Of a stretch of 64,000 bases of DNA, positions 1 through 9,257 are shown piece by piece. The translations under genes and the position numbers were made by a program. Location: contig DATBKU010000068.1 in the NCBI GenBank assembly GCA_036555725.1, positions 1-64,000 on the forward strand, in the 5' to 3' direction. Origin of the DNA: CALAED01 sp036555725. GTDB lineage: Bacteria > Actinomycetota > Actinomycetes > Streptosporangiales > Streptosporangiaceae. Below the pieces are notes generated by a model. The model worked only from the letters and a program-made list of their open reading frames with translations. It did no database searches and was not told the origin of the DNA. Position 1 is the stretch's first letter. Each line of letters begins with the position of its first letter.

Positions 1-23
1 AACCCCGCCCCGGGGCGGGGGTT
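1..23. terminator. Rho-independent-like hairpin at window start
   Basis: CCCCGCCCC and GGGGCGGGG pair directly, flanked by AA and TT, giving a strong GC hairpin just before the first gene. It probably ends a transcript arriving from outside the window; there is no long T-run, as is usual in high-GC actinomycetes. Confidence 0.6.
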
Positions 24-39
24 CGCCTACCCTGCTGGG

Positions 40-456
40 ATGACCTTGCCGGAGCACGTCGCGCGGGCCCGGCTCGCGTCCGCACCCGTCGTACGGCTGG
101 CCACGGTCGACGAGGACGGCCAGCCGCATCTCGTCGTGATGACCTTCTGCGTTTCCGGCGACATGATCTACAGTGCCGTGGACGCGAAACCGAAACGCTC
201 GCGCAACCTGAAGCGAGTGCGCAATATCCGCGCCGAACCCCGAGTGGCCGTGCTCGCCGACCACTACGAGACCGACTGGACCCGCCTGTGGTGGGTGCGC
301 GCCGACGGCTGGGCCGAGATCATCGACAATCCGGAGGCGATGGCCGGACCGATCCGGCTGTTGCGGGAGCGGTACGAGCCGTACCGGCACCATCCGCCGG
401 AGGGCCCGGTCATCGCGATCAGGGTCGACCGATGGACCGGCTGGTCGGCCCGTTGA
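40..456 (+). CDS. PPOX-class F420-dependent oxidoreductase-like protein
   Basis: A 138-residue single-domain protein of the pyridoxamine-5'-phosphate-oxidase-like split-barrel fold. The N-terminal run ARLASAPVVRLATVDEDGQP followed by HLVVMTF is typical of the small actinobacterial F420- or flavin-binding PPOX proteins (TIGR03668-like), which act in the cytosol on unknown substrates. The later segment with SRNLKRVRNIRAEPRVAVLADHY supplies the conserved basic and strand elements of the cofactor pocket. Length is normal for the family. Its 3' end overlaps the convergent PucR-type gene by 38 bp. The ribosome-binding site is weak (TGCTGGG), but no better start exists upstream because of the hairpin. 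The cofactor (F420, FMN or haem) cannot be fixed from sequence alone. Confidence 0.82.
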   Translation: MTLPEHVARARLASAPVVRLATVDEDGQPHLVVMTFCVSGDMIYSAVDAKPKRSRNLKRVRNIRAEPRVAVLADHYETDWTRLWWVRADGWAEIIDNPEAMAGPIRLLRERYEPYRHHPPEGPVIAIRVDRWTGWSAR

Positions 457-1756
457 CCGGGGCGGAGCGCTCCGCGTCGCGGGCCCGATCGTCCAACGGG
501 ATCACCGTGCCCAGCTCCGCGGCCTCGCCGGAGCCCGCGCCGGACCGGTCCGCCGCACACAGGGCGAGCCACATGTGCAGCACGATCTCGAATTCGAGCC
601 GCACCTTCGGGTCGTACAACTGGTCGCCGAACAGCTCTTCGAGCTGGTGCACCCGGTAGCGCACGGTCTGCGGGTGCACCTGCAGCCGGGCGGCCACCTC
701 GGTGGCGTTGAAGCCGTGCTGCAGGCACGCCAGCAGGGTGCGGCCGAGGCGCTCGCGGTGCCGGGGTCGCGCGCGTAGCAACGGGCCCAGCCGGGCCGAC
801 GCGACCGTCTGCACCAGCTTCTCGTCCTTGAAGATGACGAGGAGCGGCATGTGGTCGACGCAGCGGATGAGACCGTCGGCGGCGATGAGCCCGCGGCGCG
901 CCAGCGCCAGCGCCTCGCGCGCCCAGCGGAGCGACTTCGCCACGTCCTCGACGGCGACGGTCGGCCCGACCGCGGCGACCCAGTCGCGCAACGCGCCCTC
1001 TAGCATGGCGCCCCGGCCCGGCCCGTCCGGGTCGGGGACGATCAGGCACGGCTGGTTGCGGTCGAGGTCCATCAGCACCTCGGGCGGCAGCGAGGGGTGG
1101 GCGAAGCCGCCCGACCTGGGTTCGTGCAGCGCCACCGCGGCCACCGTGCGGGGCATCCGCCACTGCGCGCTCCTGGACAGCTCGGCGATCGCCTGCGGCG
1201 CGGCCGCGGGCTCGGCGAGCAGGAGGTCGAGCAGCCGCCGGCGCCGATGCTCGGTCTCGCCGGCCACCTGCTCCCTGGCCTCGGTGTAACCCTGCGCGGC
1301 CGCGTCGGCGATCTCGTCGAGCAGCGCGAAAATGGCCTCGGCCAGCAGCCCGAGCGCCCGACGCGAGATGTCGAGCCGCTCCGACTCATCGGTCAGCCGG
1401 CGCAGCGACAGCCGGGCGCCGAGCCGGAGCGCGGTCTGCAGGGCGTCGAGGCTGCGGCCCTCGGCGGCCTCGCCGCGGCCGATCTCGCGGAAGACATCGG
1501 TGACGCGCGTCCACGAGGCGTCCGGGTCGTCGATCAGATCGACGAACAGGTCCAGCGCGCCCTCGACGGCGACCCGGAGCGTGGCGGTGTACTTCGCGTC
1601 GAGCGGGCGTGCGTACTCGGGGACGCGCTGCTGGATCTCGCCGACGATCTCGTCGGCGAGCACGCCGAGGTGCGGTTTCAGGACGGCGGCGACCTCCCTG
1701 GGCACGGCGCGCCACAGCCGGCCGGGCGGCTCCCGTCCCGTCGACGTGCGCGCCAT
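419..1756 (-). CDS. PucR-type helix-turn-helix transcriptional regulator
   Basis: About 445 residues. The C-terminal 90 residues hold the PucR/CdaR-type helix-turn-helix (VHPQTVRYRVHQLEELFG, then DPKVRLEFEIVLHMWLAL), a DNA-binding domain found in purine-catabolism and carbohydrate-diacid regulators. The N-terminal part (PREVAAVLKPHLGVLADEIV) resembles the RsbR/RsbT co-antagonist-like four-helix region common in actinobacterial PucR proteins; the middle is the GGDEF-like sensory region. I chose the ATG at 1756 because GGAGGT lies 4 nt upstream; an ATG at 1768 has no such signal. It ends inside the convergent PPOX gene. No target operon is evident; the ligand is unknown. Confidence 0.85.
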   Translation of the reverse strand: MARTSTGREPPGRLWRAVPREVAAVLKPHLGVLADEIVGEIQQRVPEYARPLDAKYTATLRVAVEGALDLFVDLIDDPDASWTRVTDVFREIGRGEAAEGRSLDALQTALRLGARLSLRRLTDESERLDISRRALGLLAEAIFALLDEIADAAAQGYTEAREQVAGETEHRRRRLLDLLLAEPAAAPQAIAELSRSAQWRMPRTVAAVALHEPRSGGFAHPSLPPEVLMDLDRNQPCLIVPDPDGPGRGAMLEGALRDWVAAVGPTVAVEDVAKSLRWAREALALARRGLIAADGLIRCVDHMPLLVIFKDEKLVQTVASARLGPLLRARPRHRERLGRTLLACLQHGFNATEVAARLQVHPQTVRYRVHQLEELFGDQLYDPKVRLEFEIVLHMWLALCAADRSGAGSGEAAELGTVIPLDDRARDAERSAPVNGPTSRSIGRP

Positions 1757-1897
1757 CCGCACCTCCATGCCGCCGTGGACCCGTCCTTTGCTGCGGAAGT
1801 TACTCTTGGGTCACTCTAGGCTCTTGGCAGCCCGCGACGCATTCGGGCACCGCCTCTTGTCATCCAACTGACAAAGAATGGCCGGCCGCCGACACGG

Positions 1898-1934
1898 CCG
1901 CACGCCCACGACGGCGGCCGCCGTGGGCGTGCGG
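1898..1934 (-). terminator. Hairpin downstream of galE
   Basis: Perfect 13-bp arms (1898-1910 CCGCACGCCCACG and 1922-1934 CGTGGGCGTGCGG) around an 11-nt loop, 19 nt past the galE stop on the minus strand. No U-tract follows. It separates galE from the downstream PucR gene on the same strand. Confidence 0.65.
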
Positions 1935-1952
1935 AAAGAATTGCGTGTTCGG

Positions 1953-2942
1953 TTATGCGGCGTCCAGCTCACGCCGCCGGCGGGCCCATTCGAGTGAATG
2001 CCGGATGCCGTCCTCGATGTCGTACTCCGGCTTCCAGCGCAATACCTCGCTCGCCTTTCGCGTGTTGATGTACGCGCCGATGACGTCGCCCGGGCGGGCC
2101 GGCGCCTCCTCCACCTGGAAATCGTCACCGACCACGTTGCGGAACGCGTTGACGAGCTCTCGTACGGTGGTTCCGTCGCCCGTTCCGAGGTTGATCACCT
2201 CGTATCCGGCAGGCGCGATCTCGTCGAATCGGAAGGCGGCCTCGCAGAACGCCCTGGCGATGTCCCAGACGTGAATGTAGTCGCGGATGGCGGTGCCGTC
2301 GCGGGTCGCCCAGTCGGTTCCGGTGATGCGGAAGGGCACCCCGAGTTCGTACGACTCGATCATCTTGCCGAGCGCGTGGGACGGCTTGCTCGACTGCAGA
2401 CCGGTGCGCATCTGCGGGTCGGCGCCGATCGGGTTGAGGTAACGCAGCGAGACGACGCGCAGGTCATAGGCGGCGGTGAAGTCCTGCAGCGCCAGCTCGG
2501 CCATCATCTTCGACCGCGTGTACGGGTTCTGCGGGTCGAGGGCGGATTCCTCGGTTACCGACAGATCCGGCTCCGGCCGGTACATCCCGCCGGTCGACGC
2601 GAAGATCATCCTGCTCTGGCCGTTGCGCAGCAGATGCTCGGCCAGCGCGATGCTCTTGGCAACATTCACCTGGTAGTAGCGGAGTGGATTGGTGACCGAT
2701 TCCGGAACGACGATCAGGGCCGCGCAGTGGACCACAGTCGAGATATCCGGATGCTCGGCGAAAATGGTGTCGACCAGGTCACCGTCGCCGATGTCCCCCT
2801 GGTAGAAGAGGCGGCCCTCGGCGAATTCCGACCGGCCGGTGATGAGGCTGTCCAGGACTACCGGTGTCACTCCGCGCTCCGCGAACGCGGAGGCGATAGT
2901 GCTCCCGATGAATCCGGCTCCCCCGGTAATCAGAACCTTCAT
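1953..2942 (-). CDS. galE: UDP-glucose 4-epimerase
   Basis: A 329-residue extended short-chain dehydrogenase that interconverts UDP-glucose and UDP-galactose with bound NAD. It begins MKVLITGGAGFIGS, the GxxGxxG nucleotide loop; the active-site elements are ASTGGMY near residue 116 and NPYTRSK, which gives the YxxxK pair. The segment SLRYLNPIGADP and the RDYIHVWDIA motif are characteristic of GalE. Length fits. It is transcribed away from the exopolysaccharide locus that starts 178 bp to the right, so it most likely supplies UDP-galactose for that polymer. The ATG at 2942 is preceded by AAGGGGAACGCACC, a reasonable ribosome-binding site. Related epimerases for other sugars cannot be excluded. 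Confidence 0.93.
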   Translation of the reverse strand: MKVLITGGAGFIGSTIASAFAERGVTPVVLDSLITGRSEFAEGRLFYQGDIGDGDLVDTIFAEHPDISTVVHCAALIVVPESVTNPLRYYQVNVAKSIALAEHLLRNGQSRMIFASTGGMYRPEPDLSVTEESALDPQNPYTRSKMMAELALQDFTAAYDLRVVSLRYLNPIGADPQMRTGLQSSKPSHALGKMIESYELGVPFRITGTDWATRDGTAIRDYIHVWDIARAFCEAAFRFDEIAPAGYEVINLGTGDGTTVRELVNAFRNVVGDDFQVEEAPARPGDVIGAYINTRKASEVLRWKPEYDIEDGIRHSLEWARRRRELDAA

Positions 2943-3120
2943 GGTGCGTTCCCCTTGCTCCCCATTGTTTCCGTGATCGGATACGCCACAGCGTCAACTG
3001 AGCGACGCTGATGGCCAACGGCCGGTGCACTGTGTGACCAACTTCGGTCGTAGGGGATCCCGGCCACATCCGTCGTTTGCATGATTCGCCTACGCTGATC
3101 AACCGTCATCGTCTGGGGCC

Positions 3121-3834
3121 ATGGATCCGACCCGCCGGACGCGCGTGCTCATCGTCGACGATCACACCCTGTTCGCCGAGGCGCTCGGCGCGCGGCTGAG
3201 CAGGGAGCCCGACCTGGTGCTGCTGCCGATCGCCCCCGATGTGCGGCGAGCCATCGCGCTGGTGACGACCGAGCGGCCGCACGTGATCGTCCTCGACCTC
3301 ATGCTGGGCGCGGAGAGCGGGCTCGAGGTGCTCGACCACGTGCGCGAGCGGTACCCGGACATCCGCGTGGTGGTGCTCACCGCCGTCGGCGACATCGAGT
3401 CGATGGTGCAGGCCGTCCGGCGCGGCGCGGTGGGCTGGCTGCCCAAGACCGAGGGCGCCGACCTGGTGGCGCGGGTCATCAGGAACGCCGCCCGCCAGGG
3501 CGGCTGGATCCCGCCCGAACTGCTCGGCGAGGTGCTGCGCCGGCTGGTCGCCGACGACCCGCCCGACGGCGGCTCCCAGCTGCTGGCCGAGCTGACCCCG
3601 CGGGAGCGGGAGGTCCTGCAGTGCATGGTCGACGGCCTGAACCGGGCCGAGATCGCCGACCGGCTCGGGCTGTCGGCCAACACGGTCCGGACGCACACCC
3701 AGAACCTGCTGGCCAAACTCGACATGCACTCGGCGCTCGAGGCCATCACGCTGGCCATGCGCGCGGGCATGCGCCCGCAAAGCCGTACGCAGTCTCCCGG
3801 TGAGGACTGGGGGAGTCGCCGGAATGAGCGCTGA
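3121..3834 (+). CDS. LuxR-family response regulator (exopolysaccharide locus)
   Basis: 237 residues with an N-terminal receiver (VLIVDDHTLF gives the acidic pair; IVLDLMLG carries the phosphoacceptor Asp; VVVLTAVGD the conserved Thr; WLPKTEG the Lys) and a C-terminal LuxR helix-turn-helix (LTPREREVLQCMVDGLNRAEI, then SANTVRTHTQNLLAKL). It belongs to the NarL/FixJ class. No histidine kinase is adjacent; the nearest are at 15865 and 18811. As the first gene before the chain-length determinant, it is a candidate regulator of the polysaccharide genes. It starts 178 bp from the divergent galE start. Confidence 0.92.
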   Translation: MDPTRRTRVLIVDDHTLFAEALGARLSREPDLVLLPIAPDVRRAIALVTTERPHVIVLDLMLGAESGLEVLDHVRERYPDIRVVVLTAVGDIESMVQAVRRGAVGWLPKTEGADLVARVIRNAARQGGWIPPELLGEVLRRLVADDPPDGGSQLLAELTPREREVLQCMVDGLNRAEIADRLGLSANTVRTHTQNLLAKLDMHSALEAITLAMRAGMRPQSRTQSPGEDWGSRRNER

Positions 3835-3972
3835 ACGCCCGGCCACCGGCTGAACTCGGCCGTCACTAGCCGGCGAGACCTGCAAACGACGTAGCGGCCC
3901 ATCGTCTCGTTGGGCGATCCGGCGGATGACAAAGATTCCTACGCTCGGGCCAGCGGAGTCGAAGGGATGATC

Positions 3973-5391
3973 GTGGAGATCGATGAAGTTGCCGCCCGGG
4001 TGATCCGTAGTTACTGGTTGCTCCTACTGGTCATGCTCGTTGTGCCGGTGCTCCTGGTGGGCATGGTGATGAAGGGCAAAGCCCCGGCCTACATGGCGCA
4101 GACCCGGTTGGACGCCAGCAGCAAGGTCACCGACGCGGCCCCCGGCGACGCCGGCGTAAGCGTAGTGGTCAGCCAGGTCAAGGCGTTCGCGACCAGCTAC
4201 AACGTGCTGTCCAGGGTGATCCGCGACCAGCACATCAACCGCCAGCCGCTCAAGGTGGCGAAGAAGATCCAGGTGAACGGCCTCGGCACCTCGACGGTGG
4301 TCGAGCTGACCGTGAGCGACCCCGACCCAGCGGTGGCCCGCAAGCTGACCGATGCCCTCGGCGTCGCCGTCGTCGGGGAGATCAACAAGTCCAACCAGGG
4401 CTCCCTCAACGCGCAGATCGCCAACATCGACAAGCAGATCGCGAAGGCGCAGAAGCGGCTCGGCACGGTGAACCGGACCGTCGTGAACAACCCGTTCAAC
4501 GTGGCCGCCGCCAACGAGAAGGACCGGCTCTCCAGCGAGATCGCCGATCTGCGCACCGACCGCACCACCCTGCGCGGCGAACTGGTCAGCGCCGGCCGGG
4601 CGGCCGTGGTCCAGCCGGCGGTGCTGCAACCGCGCCAGGACCCGGCGGTGATGATGTCGGTGCTCGCCGGGCTCGTCGGGCTGATCGGCGGCATTCTCAT
4701 CGCCGTCTTGCTGGAGATCCTCCGGCCGACCGTGCCCGGAGCGCACCGGGTCGCCAGGCGGCTCGGCGTGCCGCTGCTCGGCAAGATCGACCGGGGTGCC
4801 GCCCAGCTCTCCGACACGGGGCGGCGGATCCGGCTGGCGGCCAAGCGTGAGAACCTCACCCAGGTCGCACTGGTGAGCACGGGCCGGGGGCCGGTGCCCG
4901 TCGACCTGGTCTCCAAGGTGGCCGCGGCCGTGTACGGCGACTCCTCGACGGTGATCAGGCCGCCCACGATCGCCGGGCTCGACGACGCTCAGATCTCTCC
5001 CGACGCCGACGACGATGCCATCGCCACCGATCAAGGCCGGTACGGCGCCGACGGTGAGGACCCCACGGCGGGTACGTCGAGCAACGGCGACGGGCGGTCG
5101 CATACGCCGGTGAAGCCCGGCACGACCATCATCCGGACGGGTACCGCCCTGATGGTCAAGCGATCGCAGCGGGTCGAGGCGGTGGCCGAGCAGGCCGCCG
5201 CGCGCGCCATCTGCCACGTGCACGCCTTCGAAGACATCGACCCCGGGGCCGACACGGAAACAGTCGGCGTCGTCGCGGTGGCCGGACCGGTGACCAGGCT
5301 GTCCGCGCTGCAGTCCGTTCGTGACCTGGTCGCCGCATCCGGCTGGCCGCTGCTCGGTGTGGTCGCCACGTCTCGAAAAATCAGGGGGTAA
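3973..5391 (+). CDS. Wzz/CpsC-type polysaccharide chain-length protein with degenerate C-terminal domain
   Basis: About 472 residues. A membrane segment near the N-terminus (WLLLLVMLVVPVLLVGMVM) and a second near residue 235 (LAGLVGLIGGILIAVLLEIL) bracket a mostly extracytoplasmic region with a coiled-coil-like stretch, the classic Wzz/chain-length topology. It sets polymer length in Wzx/Wzy systems. The roughly 220-residue cytoplasmic tail looks like the place where a BY-kinase normally sits, but the expected P-loop position reads VALVSTGRGPVPVDLVSKV with no GKS/T. I prefer GTG 3973 because GAAGGG ends 6 nt upstream; ATG 3967 and an upstream TTG 3910 are alternatives. The aminotransferase follows 8 nt later in the same operon. 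Confidence 0.8.
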   Translation: MEIDEVAARVIRSYWLLLLVMLVVPVLLVGMVMKGKAPAYMAQTRLDASSKVTDAAPGDAGVSVVVSQVKAFATSYNVLSRVIRDQHINRQPLKVAKKIQVNGLGTSTVVELTVSDPDPAVARKLTDALGVAVVGEINKSNQGSLNAQIANIDKQIAKAQKRLGTVNRTVVNNPFNVAAANEKDRLSSEIADLRTDRTTLRGELVSAGRAAVVQPAVLQPRQDPAVMMSVLAGLVGLIGGILIAVLLEILRPTVPGAHRVARRLGVPLLGKIDRGAAQLSDTGRRIRLAAKRENLTQVALVSTGRGPVPVDLVSKVAAAVYGDSSTVIRPPTIAGLDDAQISPDADDDAIATDQGRYGADGEDPTAGTSSNGDGRSHTPVKPGTTIIRTGTALMVKRSQRVEAVAEQAAARAICHVHAFEDIDPGADTETVGVVAVAGPVTRLSALQSVRDLVAASGWPLLGVVATSRKIRG

Positions 5392-5399
5392 TCCCGAAC

Positions 5400-6560
5400 A
5401 TGAACGTCCCGTTCAACATCACGTCCTTCGCCGAAGACACGTCGGAAGCCGTCGTCAAGGTCCTGGACTCCGGCTGGGTGACCACCGGGCCGCAGACCGC
5501 CGGGTTCGAGCAGGACTTCGCCGACTTCCTCGGCACCGGCTCTGTTTCCACCCCCACGGCTACGCCCCGCCACCCCCATGTCATCGCCGTGGCGTCGTGC
5601 ACCACCGCGCTGGAGCTGTGCCTGCGCGCGCTCGATCTGCCGCCGGGCTCTCGGGTGCTCACCCCGAGCCTGACCTTCTGCGGCGCGGTCAACGCGATCC
5701 TGCACGCGGGCCACCAGCCGGTGTTCGTGGACATCGACGAGGAGACGCTCACGCCGTCGCCGGAGACCGTGGCGCGGGCCGGGACTTCACAAGCAATGAT
5801 CGTCCAGCACCAGGGCGGCTACCCGGTCGACGTGACCGCGCTGGCCCAGGCCGCCGGGCTGGACCGGACGAAGGTGATCGAGGACGCCGCGCACGGGCCG
5901 GGCGCCGAGCGCGACGGCGCGCCGGTCGGCGCGACCTCGTACGCCGCCTGCTACAGCTTCTACGCGACCAAGAACATGCCGATCGGCGAGGGCGGCGCGG
6001 TGGCGACCACCGACCAAGAGCTCGCCGACCGGGTGCGGGCCATGCGCCTGCACGGCATGAGCAAGGACTCCTGGCGGCGCTACCTGCCCGGCGGCAGCTG
6101 GCGGTACGACGTCAAGGAGATCGGGCTCAAGGCCAACATGACCGACATCCAGGCGGCCATCGGACGGTCCCAGCTGCGGGCCCTGCCGGAGTGGCAGCGG
6201 CGCCGGGCCGAGATCGTCGCCCGGTACGACGAGGCGTTCCGCGACCTCGACGGCGTCGTCCTCCCGCAGCGGTCCATCGCGGACCGTCCGGGGGCGGCGC
6301 ACGCCTGGCACCTGTACCAGGTGCGCGTCCCGCGCCGCGACGAGATCATCGGCGAGCTGGCGGCGGCGGAAATCAGCACGTCGGTGCACTTCATCCCCGC
6401 CCATCAGATGACCGCGTACCAGCACCTGGCGGAGCCGGGCAGCCTGCCCGTCACCGACCGGGTCGGCGAGGAACTGCTGTCGCTGCCGCTGTACCCCTCG
6501 CTCAGCACCGACGCCCAGGACCGAGTGATCGCCGCTCTCACCACGGTGTTGCGGAGTTGA
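5400..6560 (+). CDS. DegT/DnrJ/EryC1/StrS-family sugar aminotransferase
   Basis: 386 residues, full length for the family. These PLP enzymes aminate a keto group on a nucleotide-linked sugar. The PLP lysine lies in YSFYATKNMPIGEGGAV, and EDAAHGPGAERDGAPVG is the family's Asp/Ala/His cofactor-binding block (VIEDAAHG). The C-terminal region HAWHLYQVRVP is also typical. It follows the chain-length gene and precedes the nucleotide-sugar dehydratase by 2 nt, so the two probably act in sequence: the dehydratase makes a 4-keto-6-deoxy sugar, which this enzyme aminates. The precise sugar is not predictable. Confidence 0.9.
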   Translation: MNVPFNITSFAEDTSEAVVKVLDSGWVTTGPQTAGFEQDFADFLGTGSVSTPTATPRHPHVIAVASCTTALELCLRALDLPPGSRVLTPSLTFCGAVNAILHAGHQPVFVDIDEETLTPSPETVARAGTSQAMIVQHQGGYPVDVTALAQAAGLDRTKVIEDAAHGPGAERDGAPVGATSYAACYSFYATKNMPIGEGGAVATTDQELADRVRAMRLHGMSKDSWRRYLPGGSWRYDVKEIGLKANMTDIQAAIGRSQLRALPEWQRRRAEIVARYDEAFRDLDGVVLPQRSIADRPGAAHAWHLYQVRVPRRDEIIGELAAAEISTSVHFIPAHQMTAYQHLAEPGSLPVTDRVGEELLSLPLYPSLSTDAQDRVIAALTTVLRS

Positions 6561-6562
6561 CG

Positions 6563-8023
6563 GTGCTCACCCGCCTACGGACCCGGCGGAGCGACCGGAG
6601 TCGCCGTGCCCAGGCGCCCCGCGTTCCGGCCTTGGTGGTGGGCGCGGGGGCGGCCGGGCAGTCGCTGGTGCGGGCGCTGCGCCGCGATCCGGCCGCCGAC
6701 CTGGCGCCGGTCGGCTTCCTCGACGACAACGACCTGCTGTCGCGGGTCTGCGGGCTGCCGGTGCTCGGCGGTACGGACGAGATCGGCGAGGTCGCGGCGC
6801 AGCGGGGAGCCCGGGTGGCGCTGCTGGCGATCCCGTCGCTGCCGCAGGCGCGCGTCGCCGATCTGGTCGAGCGGGCGTGGGCGGCCGGGCTGGCCGTACG
6901 GGCCCTGCCCCCGGGCGGCGCCGCCGTACAGGACTTGCGGGAGATGCGGCTGTCGCGGCTGATGGGCCGCGACGAGGTGACGCTCGCGAGCGGCCGGGCC
7001 CGGCACCTCGTGACCAACAAGCGGGTGCTCGTCACCGGGGCCGGCGGGGTGATCGGCTCGGCGCTGTGCCACCAGCTGACGCGGCTGGACCCGGCGGCCC
7101 TGTGCATGGTCGATCAGGACCCGTTCGAGCTGCGCCGGCTGCGGCTGGAGATCAGCGGCGCGGGCCGGCTGGGCCGCGACCGGATCACGTCGGCCCGCAC
7201 CGACGTACGGGACCGCGCCGGCATCACGCGGATCTTCGGCGACGTCCGGCCCGACCTGGTGTTCCACGCCGCCCACTACCGCAGGTTGTCCGAGCTGGAA
7301 CGCGACCCGTGCGAGGGCGTGCTGACCAACGTCCGCGGCACCCAGCACGTCGTGGACGCGGCCGTGGACTGCAAGGTCAAGCGGCTGACGCTCGTCTCCA
7401 CCGACAAGGCGGCCGACCCTGCGTCGGTCTTCGGCGCCACGAAGCGGCTGTCCGAGCTGGTGCTGCAGGCCAACGCCGGCGGCCCGACCTGCTTCGCGGC
7501 GGTACGGATCGGCGACGTCATCGGGTCGCCCGGCTCGCTGCTGTCCACGCTGGTCGAGCAGATCGTCCGGAACGAGACGATCACCATCACCCATCCGGAC
7601 GTCGCCCGGCACTTCATGACCGTCGAGGAGGCCGCCGGGCTGGTCCTGGAGGCGACCGCGCTGGCCGAGGACGCCGAGACATTCGTCCTCGACATGGGCG
7701 ACCCGGTGCCGGTGGTCGAGCTCGTGCACCGGTACGCCGAGCAATTGCGCGTCCCGCAGGTGACCATCAGGTTCAGCGGGCTCGGCCCGGGCGAGAAGCT
7801 CGCCGAGAAGGTCTTCTCCGACACCGAGCGGCGCGTCCCGACGGCGCACCCCAAGGTCTGGGCGACCCGGTCGACGCCGCTGCCCGCCTTCCTGCCGCAG
7901 CGCCTCGACTCTCTTTACGGCGCCGCCGGCTGCGGCGACGAGGACACCACCCGCACGATGCTGCGCCGCCTGCTTCCCGAATATCAGCCCCTGCGCCGTC
8001 CCGAATGCAAGGTGATCAAATGA
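6563..8023 (+). CDS. CapD/PglF-type nucleotide-sugar 4,6-dehydratase or epimerase, soluble form
   Basis: 486 residues. The N-terminal third is a Rossmann-like CoA-binding/sensor region (VPALVVGAGAAGQSLVRALR, then GFLDDN); the second part is an extended SDR starting NKRVLVTGAGGVIGS with the active-site block VSTDKAADPASVFGATKRLS, as in PglF, WbpM and CapD. The usual N-terminal four-helix membrane domain of that family is absent, so the protein is probably soluble. GTG 6563 sits 2 nt after the aminotransferase stop, with GCGGAG 6 nt upstream; a TTG at 6557 is the alternative. Its stop overlaps the next start (ATGA). It probably provides the 4-keto substrate for the neighbouring aminotransferase. 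Confidence 0.85.
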   Translation: MLTRLRTRRSDRSRRAQAPRVPALVVGAGAAGQSLVRALRRDPAADLAPVGFLDDNDLLSRVCGLPVLGGTDEIGEVAAQRGARVALLAIPSLPQARVADLVERAWAAGLAVRALPPGGAAVQDLREMRLSRLMGRDEVTLASGRARHLVTNKRVLVTGAGGVIGSALCHQLTRLDPAALCMVDQDPFELRRLRLEISGAGRLGRDRITSARTDVRDRAGITRIFGDVRPDLVFHAAHYRRLSELERDPCEGVLTNVRGTQHVVDAAVDCKVKRLTLVSTDKAADPASVFGATKRLSELVLQANAGGPTCFAAVRIGDVIGSPGSLLSTLVEQIVRNETITITHPDVARHFMTVEEAAGLVLEATALAEDAETFVLDMGDPVPVVELVHRYAEQLRVPQVTIRFSGLGPGEKLAEKVFSDTERRVPTAHPKVWATRSTPLPAFLPQRLDSLYGAAGCGDEDTTRTMLRRLLPEYQPLRRPECKVIK

Positions 8024-9246
8024 CCAAGCTGCGTGTCGCCACGGTGATCACACGGTTCAACGGGGGGGCCGGCCTGGTAGCCCTGAACGGCGCCCTCGCC
8101 CTCGATCCCGATACCTACGAGCGGACCGTCGTGACCGGCGGCGTCGGGATGGACAGCAAGGCCGCGGGCAATGCGGCCGACGAGGTGCTGACCGGGGACG
8201 AGGCGGTGGCCAACGCCGCCGCCGGTGATCTCACTCCGCAGGCGTACGCCGCCGGGATGGAGATCGTCCAGGTGCGCAGCCTGGTCCCGCAGATCTCGCC
8301 GCGCGACGACATGCAGTCGCGGCGCACGCTGACCCGCGTGCTGCGCGAGGGCGGGTACGACGTGGTGCACACGCACAGCGCCAAGGGCGGCGTGATCGGA
8401 CGGGTCGCCGCGGCCCGCGCCGGGGTGCCCCGCATCGTGCATACCTGGCACGGCTTCCCGTTCAACGAATTCCAGTCGTGGCCGCGGCGGCGTGCCTACA
8501 TCGCGCTGGAGCGGGTGGCCGCCAAGCACACCGACGCCTTCCTGGCGATCGGCTCGGAGACCGTGACGACGGCGCTGCGGCTCGGCCTCGCCACGCCCGA
8601 GCGGATCCGGCTGACGTGGCCGACCGTGCAGGTCGAGACGTTCACGGCGGGCGAGGGCACCCGCGCCCAGGCGCGGCGCCGGCTCGACCTGCCGCTCGGC
8701 GTGAAGGTCGTCGGCTCGATCGGACGGCTCACCTTCCAGAAGGGCCCGGAGATCTTCGCGGCCGCCATCGCCCGGCTGCCCGACGACGTGTTCGGGATCT
8801 GGGTCGGCGGCGGCTCGATGGCCGACAAGCTGGCCGCGCTCACCAGGAAGCTCGGCATCGAGGAGCGCATGCGCTGGCTCGGGCACCGCGACGACGTCGC
8901 GGACATCCTGCCCGCCTTCGACGTGATGGCCATGTCCAGCCGGTGGGAGGGGCTGCCCTGCGTGCTGGTGGAGGCCATCAGCACCGGCGTCCCGCTCGTG
9001 GCGACGGCCGTGCCGTCCAACCAGGACCTCGTGCAGGCCGGCGAGACCGGGCTGCTCGTGCCGCCGGAGGACCCCGAGCGGCTCGCGGGGGCGCTCGCGC
9101 ACCTCCTGGACAACCCGGCGGAGGCCGCCCGGATGGCCGACCGGGCCCGCGAACGGCTCGGCGACTACTACTCGCCCGAGTTCGCCGCGGCCGTGCTCGA
9201 CGAGACCTACCGAGGCGTGTCGCGCCGTCCGTACCAGCAGCGTTGA
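8020..9246 (+). CDS. Glycosyltransferase family 4 (polysaccharide assembly)
   Basis: 408 residues with GT-B fold. The N-terminal domain begins MTKLRVATVITRFNGGAG (glycine-rich donor loop) and contains VVHTHSAKGGVIGR; the C-terminal domain has VVGSIGRLTFQKGPEIF and the GT4 E-x7-E motif in WEGLPCVLVEAISTGVPLVA. It transfers a sugar from a nucleotide donor onto the lipid-linked acceptor on the cytoplasmic face. The ATG overlaps the preceding stop by four bases, with AAGGTG as ribosome-binding site. It is the only obvious ordinary glycosyltransferase in the locus, so the repeat unit may be very short unless transferases elsewhere contribute. Confidence 0.9.
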   Translation: MTKLRVATVITRFNGGAGLVALNGALALDPDTYERTVVTGGVGMDSKAAGNAADEVLTGDEAVANAAAGDLTPQAYAAGMEIVQVRSLVPQISPRDDMQSRRTLTRVLREGGYDVVHTHSAKGGVIGRVAAARAGVPRIVHTWHGFPFNEFQSWPRRRAYIALERVAAKHTDAFLAIGSETVTTALRLGLATPERIRLTWPTVQVETFTAGEGTRAQARRRLDLPLGVKVVGSIGRLTFQKGPEIFAAAIARLPDDVFGIWVGGGSMADKLAALTRKLGIEERMRWLGHRDDVADILPAFDVMAMSSRWEGLPCVLVEAISTGVPLVATAVPSNQDLVQAGETGLLVPPEDPERLAGALAHLLDNPAEAARMADRARERLGDYYSPEFAAAVLDETYRGVSRRPYQQR

Positions 9247-9257
9247 GAGGAAATGCG

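Noticed and set aside
4024..5223. Long minus-strand frame opposite the chain-length gene
   Set aside because: Shadow of a Wzz-type gene whose transmembrane topology and operon position are clear.
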